Source of the DNA: Zygaena filipendulae
Taxonomy: Eukaryota > Arthropoda > Insecta > Lepidoptera > Zygaenidae
Assembly: GCA_907165275.2 (NCBI GenBank)
Contig: OU015649.1
Span: forward strand, 13,608,001-13,672,000
DNA: 64,000 nucleotides
Reading direction: 5' to 3'
Shown here: positions 10,141 to 21,990 of the stretch, piece by piece
Position numbering within the stretch: the first letter of the stretch is position 1
Layout of the letters: every line of letters begins with the position of its first letter
The notes under the pieces: generated by a model
Told to the model about the DNA's origin: nothing
Databases searched by the model: none
What the model saw: only the letters and a program-made list of their open reading frames with translations
Program-made: the position numbers and the translations under genes

Positions 10141-11577
10141 GGGTTATAATACTAGTAACAATAACAATAGATATTACAACAAATGAAATTTAAATTATGA
10201 AAAGGCTTCGTTTATAAAACTAAACAGTGTTCTAAATTAACTCAAAACTGACTAAAGAAAATCGGTGTCAAGTTCAAAAGAGCTACCGCGCCTCGAAGCG
10301 CGCGTATAATTTAACAACGCGATAACTGTGCAAGCGATTGCTGTACTACAATCCCTCGTAAAATATATTATCTGATGCGTACCAATCGGAAGGAGGTTGT
10401 AAACTAAGAGGAGTCACTGGGAACCAAAGGAAGCCTACATTTAAAGTTATTAAGCCGTTCCATTCCACAGGTCTGACCACTACCACCTACTCATAAATAA
10501 CAAAATTGAAATTGCTCAATAAATAATATAGCAATGTTTATAACAGCCGTAACATGCATTACATGAGCTAACAAACCATGAAGCATGCTGTCCGACACAA
10601 TATCATAACGAATTTAACGCGCCGATGAAACTATGCAGTAATGGTTAGTGGGAGAATTAGCAAAGCTTTAATTGCTTTAAGCGCTATAAAAACTTAAATA
10701 CATAGATACCTATGTAATGTCGTAGAAATACTTTTTTCTGCAAACGCAGCAGATGATTCAATCTAATGCGGATACGATAGATTAATTAAGCTATTAAAAG
10801 CGGTGCACTGTGAAGGAAGGTCTAGGGTGCCGAAGAGTACACATAAACCTAATTATTAATATTCATTTATTTGCAATGTTAATCAATAATGTAAAAGAGA
10901 TTATATTGCATACTTTAGGCTTACTTTATATGTACAAAGATATAAATTTTAATTTACAAAGCAATGCAAAAGGTAAGTTTTTTCACTTGTTTTCTGTAAA
11001 AGATCGCGGTCGATCGCTTGCGGAAATTATTGCCCGTTTTCCAGACGTAAATGTCGATCAAGTTAAATGAATAGTGAAAAATAAATAAAACCACTAGCTG
11101 AAGAGTTTAGAAGACAAAGCTTAAGTACGAAATTATTTATAAACAAAACGTACAGTAAGTACTAAATAATATAGAGAAGCTCAAAATATTCAAGTAGCCT
11201 TCGTAACGCAACCGACTTGCCTGTATTAGCAAATTCCTAAATAGCTATTTAAGCATCATTGAGGTCAACATTCAAAGCCGTGGGACTGTATCACGGAAAC
11301 AAGCAAACACCGACTCCAATTAAACATTTGTCTCATCACCGTTTGAATTTGAGTATTTGACTTGTTTTCCCACAAACAAACATGGAACGTTAGTCTTTCT
11401 TTTCACTGTAAATGTAAACAGAGATACAATTTGCGAAGCTTTAGTAGGTAAACTATCAAGAGCGTAGGTACGACTTGCAAAGTTCGTATGGCGAAGTTTT
11501 GACTTTAATCAGGGTTATTTGAAAGATATGCAGGATTCCCACTTGTTATCTTTACTCAACATCAAAGTTTTCGCTTG
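10141..11577. other. No gene recognised
   Basis: AT-rich sequence. An open frame at 10810-11070 (non-ATG start) has no recognisable motif and I regard it as chance. Confidence 0.4.
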
Positions 11578-11818
11578 ACCCATCGACCACACAGCCCATA
11601 GACGCCTAATGTTTGATTTTGCGTATTGAATGCATTCTGGCAACTAGCTGAGGTAAGAGAAGCGGGGTTGCAACGCCGTGATTGGTTAATTCAAGGCCAC
11701 ACGCGCTAGTTACACGCCGTGATTGGCTAATTCACATTTATATCGGAACTATAAGTCAGATGTGTTGACAGGAGCCATTCGCCTGTTATTAGGCGTCTAT
11801 GGGCTGTGTGGTCGATGG
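11578..11818. mobile_element. Small inverted-repeat element (family C)
   Basis: CCATCGACCACACAGCCCAT at 11580 and its continuation through GACGCCTAAT form a ~31-bp arm. Its exact reverse complement lies at 11788-11818. Inside, CGCCGTGATTGGTTAATTCA (11674) recurs with one change at 11715, a 41-bp offset. There is no ORF. It is probably a non-autonomous DNA transposon; no target duplication is obvious. Confidence 0.7.
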
Positions 11819-11823
11819 CTTGA

Positions 11824-12326
11824 CCAAACCTCCATGACTGCGTTTGTAACCCATTGCTTGAAGGATGACTCAAAGGCGGTCGACTGGTTGCTCCCGCAAG
11901 CTAGTCACCTTGTTTTTGTAGTATTTATTCCACAGCATTACAGGAAAGACAGGTGACCAACCAACCACCAACTCACGACATTGGCATGTTCATCCAATGG
12001 CATTCTCATTGATAGTCCTTGGTAGAAAGATGAACTTTATGTGACCTTATATGACCTTGCAAAAAGGATATCTCCCGATGCAGGTCACTGATGGTATTGC
12101 TGAAGATTTTTTCTCGCTGCAAAAAACTTGCCGCTAGTGGTGATAAAGGTAGAACAAGATCTTCTTACATCCGGTTCGAGCCATCGCATATCCTAGCAGC
12201 AAAAAGTCGAAAATATACAAGTATAGTGTCATTACGAGTCTTATTGGATCTCCCAACGTATTTTTTCTCAGGTACATTAGGTCCTATTTCCTAAATATAC
12301 AGCCAGGACGTAAGGTTCTAGGGAAG
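11824..12326. other. No gene recognised
   Basis: Short chance ORFs only, on both strands. Confidence 0.35.
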
Positions 12327-12432
12327 GAACGTTCAGGGAAGTGGACATTCGCGAATGGATGTTTAGGGGAGTGGACATACGAAGAATAAACGTTTAGGGA
12401 ATTGGACATTCACAAAATGGACGTTCAGGGAT
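12327..12432. repeat. Minisatellite, ~31-bp unit, ~3.5 copies
   Basis: The degenerate unit GAACGTTCAGGGAAGTGGAC plus an ATTCGCGAATG-like tail repeats at about 12327, 12358 and 12388, ending with a partial unit (GGACGTTCAGGGA). Units differ by several substitutions, so the array is old. Confidence 0.75.
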
Positions 12433-14837
12433 CTAGAACTAAAGACGTGACCGACATTCCCGAATTATTACCTAAAAATACGTAATGCCGCTTATAAAGA
12501 AATCATTTTATGCAAAAACAACAGGAAAAATTACAAAATGGCTGCGAAATGTTATTGTTTAAACGGAAATAAATGTTCAGGAAACGGTCACCGCGACTGA
12601 TGAGTCTGATGATAATAATATTACCTCATCATGCTTCAAACCATGAATCACAATGTCAAAGTTAATATTCACAAAAAAGTGTAACTAGGTATAATTATTA
12701 ACGAATGACAATAAAAATGTGGTTATATTTGCTTATTTTTGAATTCTGTGTATTTTGACTTATTTTTTGCTTCAAATGTAATTTGTAAATAGGTACATAA
12801 TATACTTTTTACCAGACAACAACACGCTACGCAAAGGTTCATTCAAATAATATCATCAGTTCTGTTCTATACTGACATAGTTTATTTCTATCTTTTGCTA
12901 TCCGGGTATGTTTGTTTTCATCAACATCCAAACTAAGCTTTTACCATATTAGCTTATCAAGCGTACGAAAAACTGCAAGACACCTTAGCCACGTTTGTGC
13001 TATATCCTAGTTTGATGGCATTGGATGGCATTCGCGATTTACAACATGTATCAATATTGTAAGTTTAATTACAATATTAAGTATGAAACAGCTGTTTAAT
13101 TTTAGCTTTATTCTCTTAAGCCGCTCTAATAAGGCTTGTATGTCAAAGCTAATGCACCAACCAGTTGCGCTTGCGCACCTCGAACAGGTTTCGACTATAA
13201 TAATCTATGAAGTTCCTCATTTACTTTGCGTCCTATAATAATATCCACTTAAAGATTACTTGACAATTTATAACTGTTGCTTGTTCATGTTTTATTTATA
13301 ACTAAAAGCATATATTAATTACATTCAAATTGTACAACTTTCGTCTGTGGTTTTATGATACCTAATCACTATTGCTGCATTATCTTATACCGGAGTAAAA
13401 TTGATGTGACGCATATTATTTAATCTATTTACAATAAATATTAAAGTGAAAAATGAGTGACACTAACAAATACAGTTGACACTGACAATGACAATGATAA
13501 ATAACAATATTTGAACTTGATTTGACCATTATCACACAGCACCAACCGATCCCAAACTAAGGAAAGCATGTACTTTAGATAACAAGCAACTGATTTATTA
13601 CAAATCTAGATACTTTTACTTGTAACCGTCTTTTTTTTTTCATTACATAGATACTAAACTCCTAGCCCCATATAAACATTTTTTCATTGCATAAATGTGT
13701 AAAGAGGAAATGGCGGCAGATGCCGCGGCCTCGCAGCGGACAAAAACACTAAACACGATAACAACACTGATATAGATAGTGACAGCGACACTGGCACACC
13801 ATCGACCCTGCCACTGATGCGATAGATTGATACTAAAAGATATTCTAAAAGATGTCCAGCGAATTGCACTGAAAAATAATGAATACAAACAAAGACATCT
13901 ATAAACATTGTATTTTACTATTTTAACGTATATTTATGTCATTGTGTAAGATCGAGTCACTTTCGATGTATCGCTTCTTATCGAAAAAACCAGCCTCGCT
14001 GCAGGCACTAGCTTAGGACCGATTCAAGTGCTGTTACACCAACTTTTTGAAATGCACCCAACGTTCATAATTTGTCTTAAGAATGCAAGAGTAACATCAT
14101 TCGGCTGGATTAACATTTCGTTCATCGCCGCTGGTGTGACTGAATCCCGATCGCTTCGAAGACGGATCGCAATGGCGCTAAATCATAAAACCAAGACAAT
14201 TCCTCGTATCTACAGTTAGTTAGTGAATAAAAAGATATTGCATCTCTTATTTCATCTATTATTTTCACAGAAAATTGAGAACGTCTGCGAAACGTAAAAT
14301 TCTGTAGATTTTTTTTTTGCTAGAAGAGCGGACGATTGCAAGTGAATTTTGTGATTTCTGATGAGAAAATGTTTTGACAAATTCAGTTCAAACTACATTT
14401 GTCACTCACGAATAAAACTGAAACCCGTTTTAAGAGTTCATCATTAATGTATTTTAACTATGATTATTATAATTATTTAGTAACTTTTAGAAATCGGAAT
14501 AATGCTGGAAATATCGCGCGGCATACCTACATTAAAAGAACCTCCTACTGTTTGAAGTTTAAAAACCAAAAACAGCCTCAGATGATGATGAGAACTGAAT
14601 GTGAAGAAATCTTCATAACGAGCAGTTGTCTGCCGTTAAGAAACTCGTGTGAGTTTTTGGAGTTAATTAATGTCGCTATCATATTAAACCGAATTTGGAA
14701 TTATACAATGATAAATAAATTTAATCTAAATTTAGCAATTTAGATTAAATTTTTATTATTATTATATTATTAGGTATTTTTATTATTTCAGGACTAATAT
14801 CATAAAAAGTTTGTATATTTGTATTAAGTTTGGATGG
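12433..14837. other. No gene recognised
   Basis: AT-rich. A CpG-rich patch around 13700-13745 (GATGCCGCGGCCTCGCAGCG) contains an ATG (13712) opening a 21-codon frame, too short to call. Frames at 14028-14219 and 14399-14743 show no motif. A palindrome AAATTTAATCTAAATTTAGC with its mirror lies at about 14716-14752. Confidence 0.4.
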
Positions 14838-15160
14838 CGGGGATTACTTTTGCTATTGAACTGATTCTACAAATTATTTCACTGACAGGAAGCCACTGTA
14901 TTCACTTTTCTCTGTTCCCGAGGAAGACCCGAAATTAAGCCGGATGAAACCGCGGGAAACAACTAGTCCTAACTAATATTGTAAATGCGAATGTGAGTTT
15001 GTGTTGTTACGCTTTCACGCCTTAGCTACTCAACCGATCATCATGAAATTTTGCATACACGTTGTCAAGTGCACAAAATAGGACATAAGGTACTTTTATC
15101 CCGGTATTCCCGCGGGAACTCCAAAATTAACGCGAACGTGAGACCGCGAGGCACAGCTAA
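14838..15160. repeat. Two family R repeats in tandem, forward
   Basis: The first fragment ends GAAACCGCGGGAAACAACTAG (about 14968). The second starts ACTAATATTGTAAATGCGAA, carries TTGTTACGCTTTCACGCC and TCATGAAATTTTGCATAC, and ends GGCACAGCTAATT. Confidence 0.75.
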
Positions 15161-15214
15161 TTACACATATTTACACATTTATACAAGTTGTAGTCTCTGC
15201 TGTACCTAGTCTAA

Positions 15215-15486
15215 GAGCCAGCGCACACTATGTGACACGCGACAGCGACAGCTCGACGACTAGACGCGACGACAGGCTGCAGCCTACAATTTTCATATAT
15301 TATTTTGTTCAAATATCCGCCACCTGGCATCAGAGTCGCAGAGTCGCAATGACAAGCTAAGGGAGTCGGAGCGCACTCGTTCGTTCGCGGTGAAGTCGCG
15401 GCGAAAAGACGCAGAGCTGTCGCTTGCATCAACGACAAGTCGTCGCGACAAGACGCAACGACATGTAGCATAGTGTGCGCAGGCAC
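15215..15486. mobile_element. Harbinger-type MITE with TAA target duplication
   Basis: Termini GAGCCAGCGCACACTATG (15215) and its near mirror (ending CATAGTGTGCGCAGGCAC at 15486) are flanked by TAA on both sides (15212-15214, 15487-15489). The interior is GC-rich with many CGACG/CGACA repeats. A 3-bp TWA duplication is typical of PIF/Harbinger elements. The open frames across it are a by-product of its composition. Confidence 0.75.
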
Positions 15487-15489
15487 TAA

Positions 15490-16133
15490 GCGTTGCATCC
15501 GGATTTCCCATACGAGTGTGCCGACCACGCACAGCCGCCGACTGCCATTCATCCATCACGGTGATGGATCGAACAGTCCCCGGCAACTCACATCTGATGG
15601 CACAGTTGCAATAAAGATTTGTGGTTTGTTTTGAATAGTACGTACTTACGTAGATACAAAACATGAGTAAAACCGTTGTCATAGGTAAATGCAGATGAAG
15701 AGAAAACCGGATTAAGAAAATATTATAATACAATAAGGCGTTTTGCGAAACCTCTGAAAAAGTTAGCCCGGATGAAATGTCAAGTCTATGGGAAGAATTT
15801 ATTAAATCTATACTTATGAGTATAAGAGGATATTATATGTGACTGTAGCGGGCATGAATTATTTACACAAGCAGAATGCCAAATAACAATTTTATAGATT
15901 TTTCTTCTGTCCGTCTGTCTTTTTTTGTAAAAAATGTAAGAAACAAACAAAAGAAAAGAGTCAATAAAGATAAATAATGAATTAATCAATGACTTGAAGA
16001 AATTAGCTGATAAAAAGTTACGGCTACTGTGTACTTGACCTTGGAACAACAGTTAAAAGAAACGGCTTCTGTTCTCACTAAACACATGTTTGTGAACTTA
16101 GTTACTTTAATAATTATGACTGTTTAAGGGGAT
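15490..16133. other. No gene recognised
   Basis: AT-rich; no motif or repeat boundary recognised. Confidence 0.35.
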
Positions 16134-16137
16134 TACA

Positions 16138-16461
16138 TCGCTCAAATGACAAAAAAACCATAAGCTATTAAAGAATAGATTATACCTATATTTTTATAGT
16201 AGACACACATAAAATGATTGGTTGAGTTTTTTATAAATTTACAAACAAATATCGATAACTTTGGACATTATTTGCAAATTTTCTCTATAACGGCTCAATA
16301 CGTATACGCAGCCATGACTTTTTCACCAATAAAGTGTATCTTTTTTCTTTTCATATATTTTAAATAATGAAGAACAACTTTGAATGTCACGAGACGCACT
16401 CCTGTAACGCCTGTGGCACAAAAGAGATTAAACTTCAAGGTCATTGGGAAATGTAATCCCC
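16138..16461. mobile_element. MITE with TTAA target duplication
   Basis: This 324-bp element has inverted ends GGGGATTACAT and ATGTAATCCCC, extended by ATGAC on the inside of each arm. It is bounded exactly by TTAA at 16134-16137 and 16462-16465. TTAA duplication is the piggyBac signature, although piggyBac ends usually start CCC, so superfamily is provisional. There is no ORF. Confidence 0.8.
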
Positions 16462-16539
16462 TTAATCGAAAGATCTACAGGTTGACTCCGAGTGTTTGCG
16501 GATGTAAACATGGAGTCGAATCGTAAATTTTGATTGCAG

Positions 16540-16605
16540 GCCGATGTCACCAGCTGGAGGCCGTTGGCTGGGACCAATAAAACTTGTCGAGAAGTGTCCC
16601 AGTTA
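16540..16605 (+). other. Possible 66-bp coding microexon
   Basis: The segment is preceded by a good splice acceptor (TTTTGATTGCAG) and followed by a consensus donor (GTAAGT at 16606). It is exactly 22 codons with no stop in the frame reading ADVTSWRPLAGTNKTCREVSQ, and is richer in GC than its surroundings. I do not recognise the peptide, and no partner exon is evident nearby, so this is only a candidate. Confidence 0.2.
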
Positions 16606-17193
16606 GTAAGTATCGTTTACTTATCTTTGCGGATTTTCAGTGTGTTTGGTGTTTTCTCTCAATCACGTTTTCCGGGCCACGTATATTCCATATACAATGA
16701 TACAAATGCATTCCTCCGTTTTCTTCCTGAACAACGACACTAGACCAATTTGTTTACCGTTCCTATGTTTTTTTTTTTTTCAGTTTTTCCCCGCTGTTGC
16801 ACCGGCGTCAATTTCGGATTTCCTATTCTTTTTATCGAGTAAAAAAAGACATACAAAGCTCAGATATCGTTGAAAGAATTTTTAGTATCGGTTCAGTAGT
16901 TCCACATAATATCCCCCTTCAACTTTTTGTAATATCGTTATAGAAAAAGGGATGCTGGTTACATCGGTTCAAGCTGTTATCGTTTCTTGTACTAACTAAT
17001 TGTTCTGGTTTACACTTGATATAACTACTTGTTCAAATTATCTATGTATTAATATTATTAATATCATAATTCTTACAAATAAGGTGAGGGAAGTTAAAGC
17101 GCAAACAGCCGTGAGGGAAGGGCAGTGCGCGTATGCAACTCACAAAACATTAACCTGATTATAGACTGGTCAGTTTGAATAACATTAAATCTT

Positions 17194-17524
17194 AATAGGC
17201 TAGTTTCCTAAATTTTTCTTTTTAGTCCGTTTTGTAGATTATTAAAAAATATTGGACACGTATTTTTTTATTTTTTTTGTAACCAAAAAATAACGGAGAT
17301 ATTTGAAGTCGAAATTTCACATGACGTCACGCCTCGCTACAGTTTGTTCGCACGTTATAGCGAGCTGTGACGACACAAGTCCCCCACCCTAAACTTTAAT
17401 GCGCTTTATCTATGCATATTTCCATTATTTAAAAAAAGCAAAAAATACGTGTCTTTTATTTTTTTATTATCTAACTGACGGACTAATTAGAATTTTGATT
17501 TTTTACCCAGGAAACTAGCCTATT
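17194..17524. mobile_element. CRE-bearing MITE (family E), copy 1
   Basis: Perfect 16-bp inverted ends AATAGGCTAGTTTCCT bracket a 331-bp element. The interior shares with four other copies a GTCCGTTTTGTAGATTATTA block, TTTTGTAACCAAAAAATAAC, and the mirror block CTAACTGACGGACTAATTAG. A TGACGTCA palindrome sits at 17322-17329. Other copies are at 18651, 25295, 28460 and 41133. Its terminal sequence differs from the GGGATGTTGAC ends of the others. Confidence 0.85.
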
Positions 17525-18423
17525 CCGATTTTCCATGGATAGCCCACTGAGCGCTTTTATTTCTCTACGCCCGCCTCCATCGCCGCATTTGCAAAGTATG
17601 CCAAGAATGCTTCAAGTTCAGAACAAGTTCGACGGTGACAATACTTGAATTTGCACAAAGTCATCCCATCCCGTAAAGTGTCAAGATTATTTACAGAGTC
17701 AACGGCCAATGCACTTTGGCGTTCACTTCAGTACACACAATTTGCTTTCTTGCACTAATTTGTATTCGTGCACTCGAAGAAAACATCGATTTAGGATGAT
17801 TCGTTAGTTTCAAAAATCTACCGAATGACTCTACAGCCTACAGGATATCATTGAATGAACATATACCGTTATTTACAATATTTTAATTTTATGCTAATTT
17901 ATAAACTGCTCACTCAGTGATTTTTGCGATGAAGGGGACAAATTAACTGATTCCTTCTTGTCATGAAAACATTTCTATCGTGTACTAGAACTTTAGGTGG
18001 TTTTTCCATGAATTTAAAAACGTTTTACGTTGAACCTAGATTCACAGTTCCATACTTTCCTTACAAAAAGTGGTGGCGATAGTTAAAAACGAAAAAAAAA
18101 AACCCAAAAAAAATTTGATTGAAACAACAAATTTCTTAATTTTGCATACGACACAACACTCACATAGCAAACTGTATTATTAATCAAAAAACCTGGACAT
18201 TTCTATTTTTTCGGTTTTCCTGTGAGGACATTTTTGCGTCGCTGACCGTGTATCTTTGGTTTTTAATATTTCAATGGGTTTAAAATATTAGAGATCAATA
18301 TTGCAGATTCAAGTAGATATTATACAAAACGTGGTGCTAAGGAATATTAAGGATTTGTAAATTAGAATTTGATCAAAATAGTCAATTATTTTATCTAATA
18401 AGTATACACATTGACGCCGGATG
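17525..18423. other. No gene recognised
   Basis: AT-rich, with short homopolymer runs near 18090. Nothing supportable. Confidence 0.35.
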
Positions 18424-18545
18424 ATGCAATCCATCCATCTTTTTTTATTATTAGCATTACTGTTACTGTTGTATCATTGAATGACTATTCAAAAGCGCCT
18501 GTAAAGGATTACTTGAATAAAGATATTTTGATTGATTGATTGATA
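18424..18545 (+). mobile_element. LINE 3' tail with (TTGA)n
   Basis: A TTACTTGAATAAAGATATTT stretch runs straight into GATTGATTGATTGA. That is the pattern of a LINE 3' UTR ending in a short tandem tail instead of poly(A). No coding part remains. Confidence 0.5.
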
Positions 18546-18650
18546 TATCATACAAAATTTCTAATTAAATTCTATTAAAAAAAAAAAGATTGGTTCAAGC
18601 ATCACGACCACTTATATAGTGTTGACCAAAAGCAACGCCTCTATTCAATA

Positions 18651-18973
18651 GGGATGTTGACTACTATTGAAAATCAAAATTCTAATTAGTCCGTCAGTTA
18701 GAAAATAAAAAAACAATAGACACGTATTTTTTGCTTTTTTAAATAAATTAAAATATACAGAGATAAAGCGCATTAAAGTTTAGGATGAGGAGGTCGTGAC
18801 GTCACTAACCGCAAAACTGCCATACAAACTGTCAGAATAGTGACGTCACGCGAAATTTCAACTCAATATATCGCCGTTATTTTTTGATTACGTAAAAAAA
18901 GAAAAAATACGTGTTCAATATTTTTTAATAATCTACAAGACGGACTAAAAAATAAAAATTAGTCAACATGCCC
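18651..18973. mobile_element. CRE-bearing MITE (family E), copy 2
   Basis: Ends are GGGATGTTGACT and AGTCAACATGCCC. The interior is in opposite orientation to copy 1 and carries GTGACGTCAC twice (18796-18805 and 18840-18849) about 44 bp apart. It closely matches the copy at 28460-28786. Confidence 0.85.
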
Positions 18974-19395
18974 ATTCAGTTTTATTGATATTTTTATCAG
19001 TAGGTACGACTACATGAAAGTATGTTTGCCCCCTATGACATAAAAAAGTAGGTATTTAAATCTATTCTACTGTGACACGGGACAGACTGGAATCTCCTCT
19101 TCCAAAAGCGGTTATAAAAATAGTACTTAAATACCTTTTGTTCCGACGCGACCTCTTCTCTACTGCTGTTATCTGAAACAATAAGGTAAAAAAAGTCAGA
19201 ACAATTTTATAAGAAATTTTAATTTATAAGAAATAGTATAGAGCTAATGTTAATTTCTGTACACAAACAGTCTAAAGAAGACCATAAACCATTTCAATTA
19301 AAATGAGTCTTAGTTCTTACTGTCAAGATTTTTTTAGTCACCTGTTCCAAAACTCCTAAATATTTAAAAAATAATATAAATAACATAACATATAA
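18974..19395. other. No gene recognised
   Basis: AT-rich sequence between two repeats; no feature seen. Confidence 0.35.
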
Positions 19396-19562
19396 ATAAA
19401 TGAATCCCTATTTCCCTTGGTCACGGCATCACGCGTGAACGGCTAGACCGATTTCGCTAATTATTTTTATGTTGTGTTTGTTATTGTAAGGGGAAGAAGA
19501 AGTTTGGAGTTCCTGCAGGAATTCCGACACTCACGCGGGTGGAAACCGCGGGGCTCAGCTAG
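19396..19562. repeat. Family R variant, forward
   Basis: It opens ATGAATCCCTATTTCCCTTG, has CACGGCATCACGCGTGAACG and TTGTGTTTGTTATTGTAAGG, and ends CCGCGGGGCTCAGCTAG. The same variant recurs at 29503, 40570 and 61870. Confidence 0.75.
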
Positions 19563-20444
19563 TGATACCTATTATAAATTTTAATGAAATCCAAATAAAA
19601 AAAAATCTAAAAGGAAAAGTTTAAGCAAACGAAAGTATGTGATATGTTTGCACAAATTGTTACGACCCAATCTTGTAAGGACACAATGCTGTATGTGCCA
19701 CATACTTGCTAATTTTCAAATCACTAGTTTACGTGCAAATAGCTAATGTAATTTTTTGGGACGAACAACCACGATGTCGTTATAATCTAAGAGCAAATAT
19801 ACCATTGAAATTTGAAACGATGGTAGCATTGACGAATTACAAATAGAAACTGCAAGGAAACATAAGGAAAAATATTGTAGGTGTTTAAACAAAATGGTGG
19901 TAATTAAAAAATCGTAGGTTATAAATTAAAACTAAATCGCAACTTAGTTAAAATATCTTTTTAACTCGACAGAATTAAAACACAAAAGTATTAAGTAAAT
20001 TAAATTTCTAATTAGATAGATGTTCTCTGCAGGATGCTTCATGAAACGCAACGCTTTCATACAGTTAGAAACTCAACGGCATCAAAATGCACATAAACAA
20101 TTTACTATAAGTACCTACCTACTTCTACAATCTTGTAAATAGTTTCTTAGAAATGACACATTTTATTGTTTTCGAGGTTGTTGAACTGAGAGATCTAGAA
20201 TCTGCAATTTCACGGTCGCTAATATAAAGATGGTCTCGTTGAATCGAAAATTGTAGTGGTACGTTTAGTTGTGCGTCTTGTGCTTTTGCTATATCTATCA
20301 AAACATATAAACACAAATCGAAATCGATTGAAATCGAATCCGAGACATCTATCTATCTTGGTACCTAGTCAAGTTTGCTAACCATTACACTAATGTTGAT
20401 GTTAAAAAATTACCAAATACACATGATTAAGTATTAACGAGTTA
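19563..20444. other. No gene recognised
   Basis: AT-rich; chance ORFs only. Confidence 0.35.
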
Positions 20445-20830
20445 TTCCTCGCAGTTTCACTCGAGTAGCCTTAATCAGCTAATTAGTAGTGAAAGTCCCG
20501 TCAAAATAGGTCCAACCGTTTCGGAAATTCACACGCGTGAGTTTCGTAATTCTCGCAGAAACTCCAAACTTCTTTTATTCTTCTTCTGCTTACAATAACA
20601 AACACAACAAAAAAGAATTACCGAAATAGGTTCAGCCGTTCACGCGTGATACGGCGTCAATAGATTGTACCAGTTGTCCCCAGAGATTATACCTGCGTTA
20701 ATTTCGGAGATCCCGCTAAAATTTGTGTCCCTTCCTGCGTTTATGCAAAATTTCAGAATGACCGGCCCGTGAAAACCTAACAAACAAACTCATTTCCACA
20801 TTTACAAATATCTAATATTAGTCAGAATTA
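20445..20830. repeat. Family R repeats, reverse, two fragments
   Basis: The first fragment (20445-20660) mirrors the 19396-type variant, with TCACGCGTGATACGGCGTC at its end. The second (about 20672-20830) has GCGTTAATTTCGGAGATCCC and the CAAACAAACTCATTTCCACA tail. Confidence 0.7.
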
Positions 20831-20839
20831 TTATTATTA

Positions 20840-21065
20840 CTAGTTGTGTCCCGCGGTTTCACCCGCATTAATTTCAGAGTTCCCGCGGGAAGTCCAGGAA
20901 AAAAGTACCCTATGGGTTAATCTGATGTACCTATAAGCTATATTATTGTAAAGTTTCATTTAAATCCATCCAGTAGTTTTTGCGTGAAAGAGTAACAAAC
21001 ATCCATCCATCCATCCATACATACATACTTACAAACTTTCGCGTTTATAATATTAGTAGGATATT
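20840..21065. repeat. Family R subfamily with (ATCC)n, reverse
   Basis: It starts ACTAGTTGTGTCCCGCGGTT, includes AAATCCATCCAGTAGTTTTT and a run of ATCC units (about 21001-21018), and ends TTTATAATATTAGTAGGAT. Near-identical copies are at 42315 and 43868. Confidence 0.8.
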
Positions 21066-21307
21066 TTTTTTTTATCTCTTGAGATCGATTCACAATAAAA
21101 AATTTTACTACAGTCAATCTGTGTAGGTATGTAGTTTGTACGTGATTCTCGTTCTGTATAATATACATTCGAACGGGATGTTCCGACTGAGGAAACGCCG
21201 CTAACGAGCCGACTGTCAGTGACAGAAGACGGCGAGCAAACACGGCTGCTATAACTAACCTCAATGGTAAGAAAATATTGTTACGCTAGTTGTTGCCCAC
21301 AGTAGGT

Positions 21308-21492
21308 ATCTTAAGAAAATTCTAATAATATTATAAATGCGAATGTTAGTTTGTTTGTTTGTTGCGCTTTCATGCCTCAATGCTGCATGCACGTTATCAA
21401 GGGCACATTAAAGGACAAAGGGTACTTTTTATCCCGGAATTCCCGCGGGAGCTCTGAAATTAACCCGGTTGGCACCACGGGAACAGCTAGTA
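21308..21492. repeat. Family R repeat, forward
   Basis: It starts TAATATTATAAATGCGAATG and ends CACGGGAACAGCTAGTATG, with CCGGAATTCCCGCGGGAGCT near 21434. Confidence 0.75.
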
Positions 21493-21869
21493 TGTAAATA
21501 GAAATCAATTGCCATATGTATGACAGAGCATCACTTAAGGACCGCTGGACCGATTTGACTGATTACTTTTTGTTCGGTCCGTTATTGTCAGAACAAGGTA
21601 TTTGGTGAAAGAGATTTCGTTTGAAGTTTTTGGAAATAAAACGGGAAATTTCAGAAAAAAAAAACAAACGAAAACTACTTGATCTATGAAACTTAAATTA
21701 GGCAGGAAGCTAGTTTACAGGGAGTAGACGTCAATTAAGAGAAGATTTCGAGAAGAGACTGTAAGAGAAATTCTGAAATTCACGCTTAAAATTATAGGTA
21801 CTTACATTTATATGCGTGAATTCGAAGATTATAAAAAAATCAATATTCGGGTACTCGTACTCGTACTAG

Positions 21870-21990
21870 GTATAAATGAATAAATGAAATGACTTTATTA
21901 CAAACATAACATAAAGAATGACTGCTTAACATAAAGTAAACTTACTAACAAAACAACTGAAAGACATTGAAGTCATTCTACTTTGCAAAT
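21870..21990 (-). mobile_element. Probable LINE 3' tail, minus strand
   Basis: AATGAATAAATGAAATGACT followed by TTATTACAAACATAACATAA has the form of the reverse complement of a LINE 3' end. Assignment is weak. Confidence 0.3.

Noticed and set aside
10810..11070. 86-codon open frame on the plus strand
   Set aside because: Starts with GTG, has no motif, composition matches the AT-rich background and there is no splice or promoter support.
14399..14743. 114-codon open frame on the plus strand
   Set aside because: Non-ATG start, low-complexity AT-driven codons and no recognisable family.
15211..15733. Two overlapping minus-strand frames of 113 and 146 codons
   Set aside because: They run across the CGACG-rich Harbinger-type MITE; stops are rare there because of its GC-rich composition.
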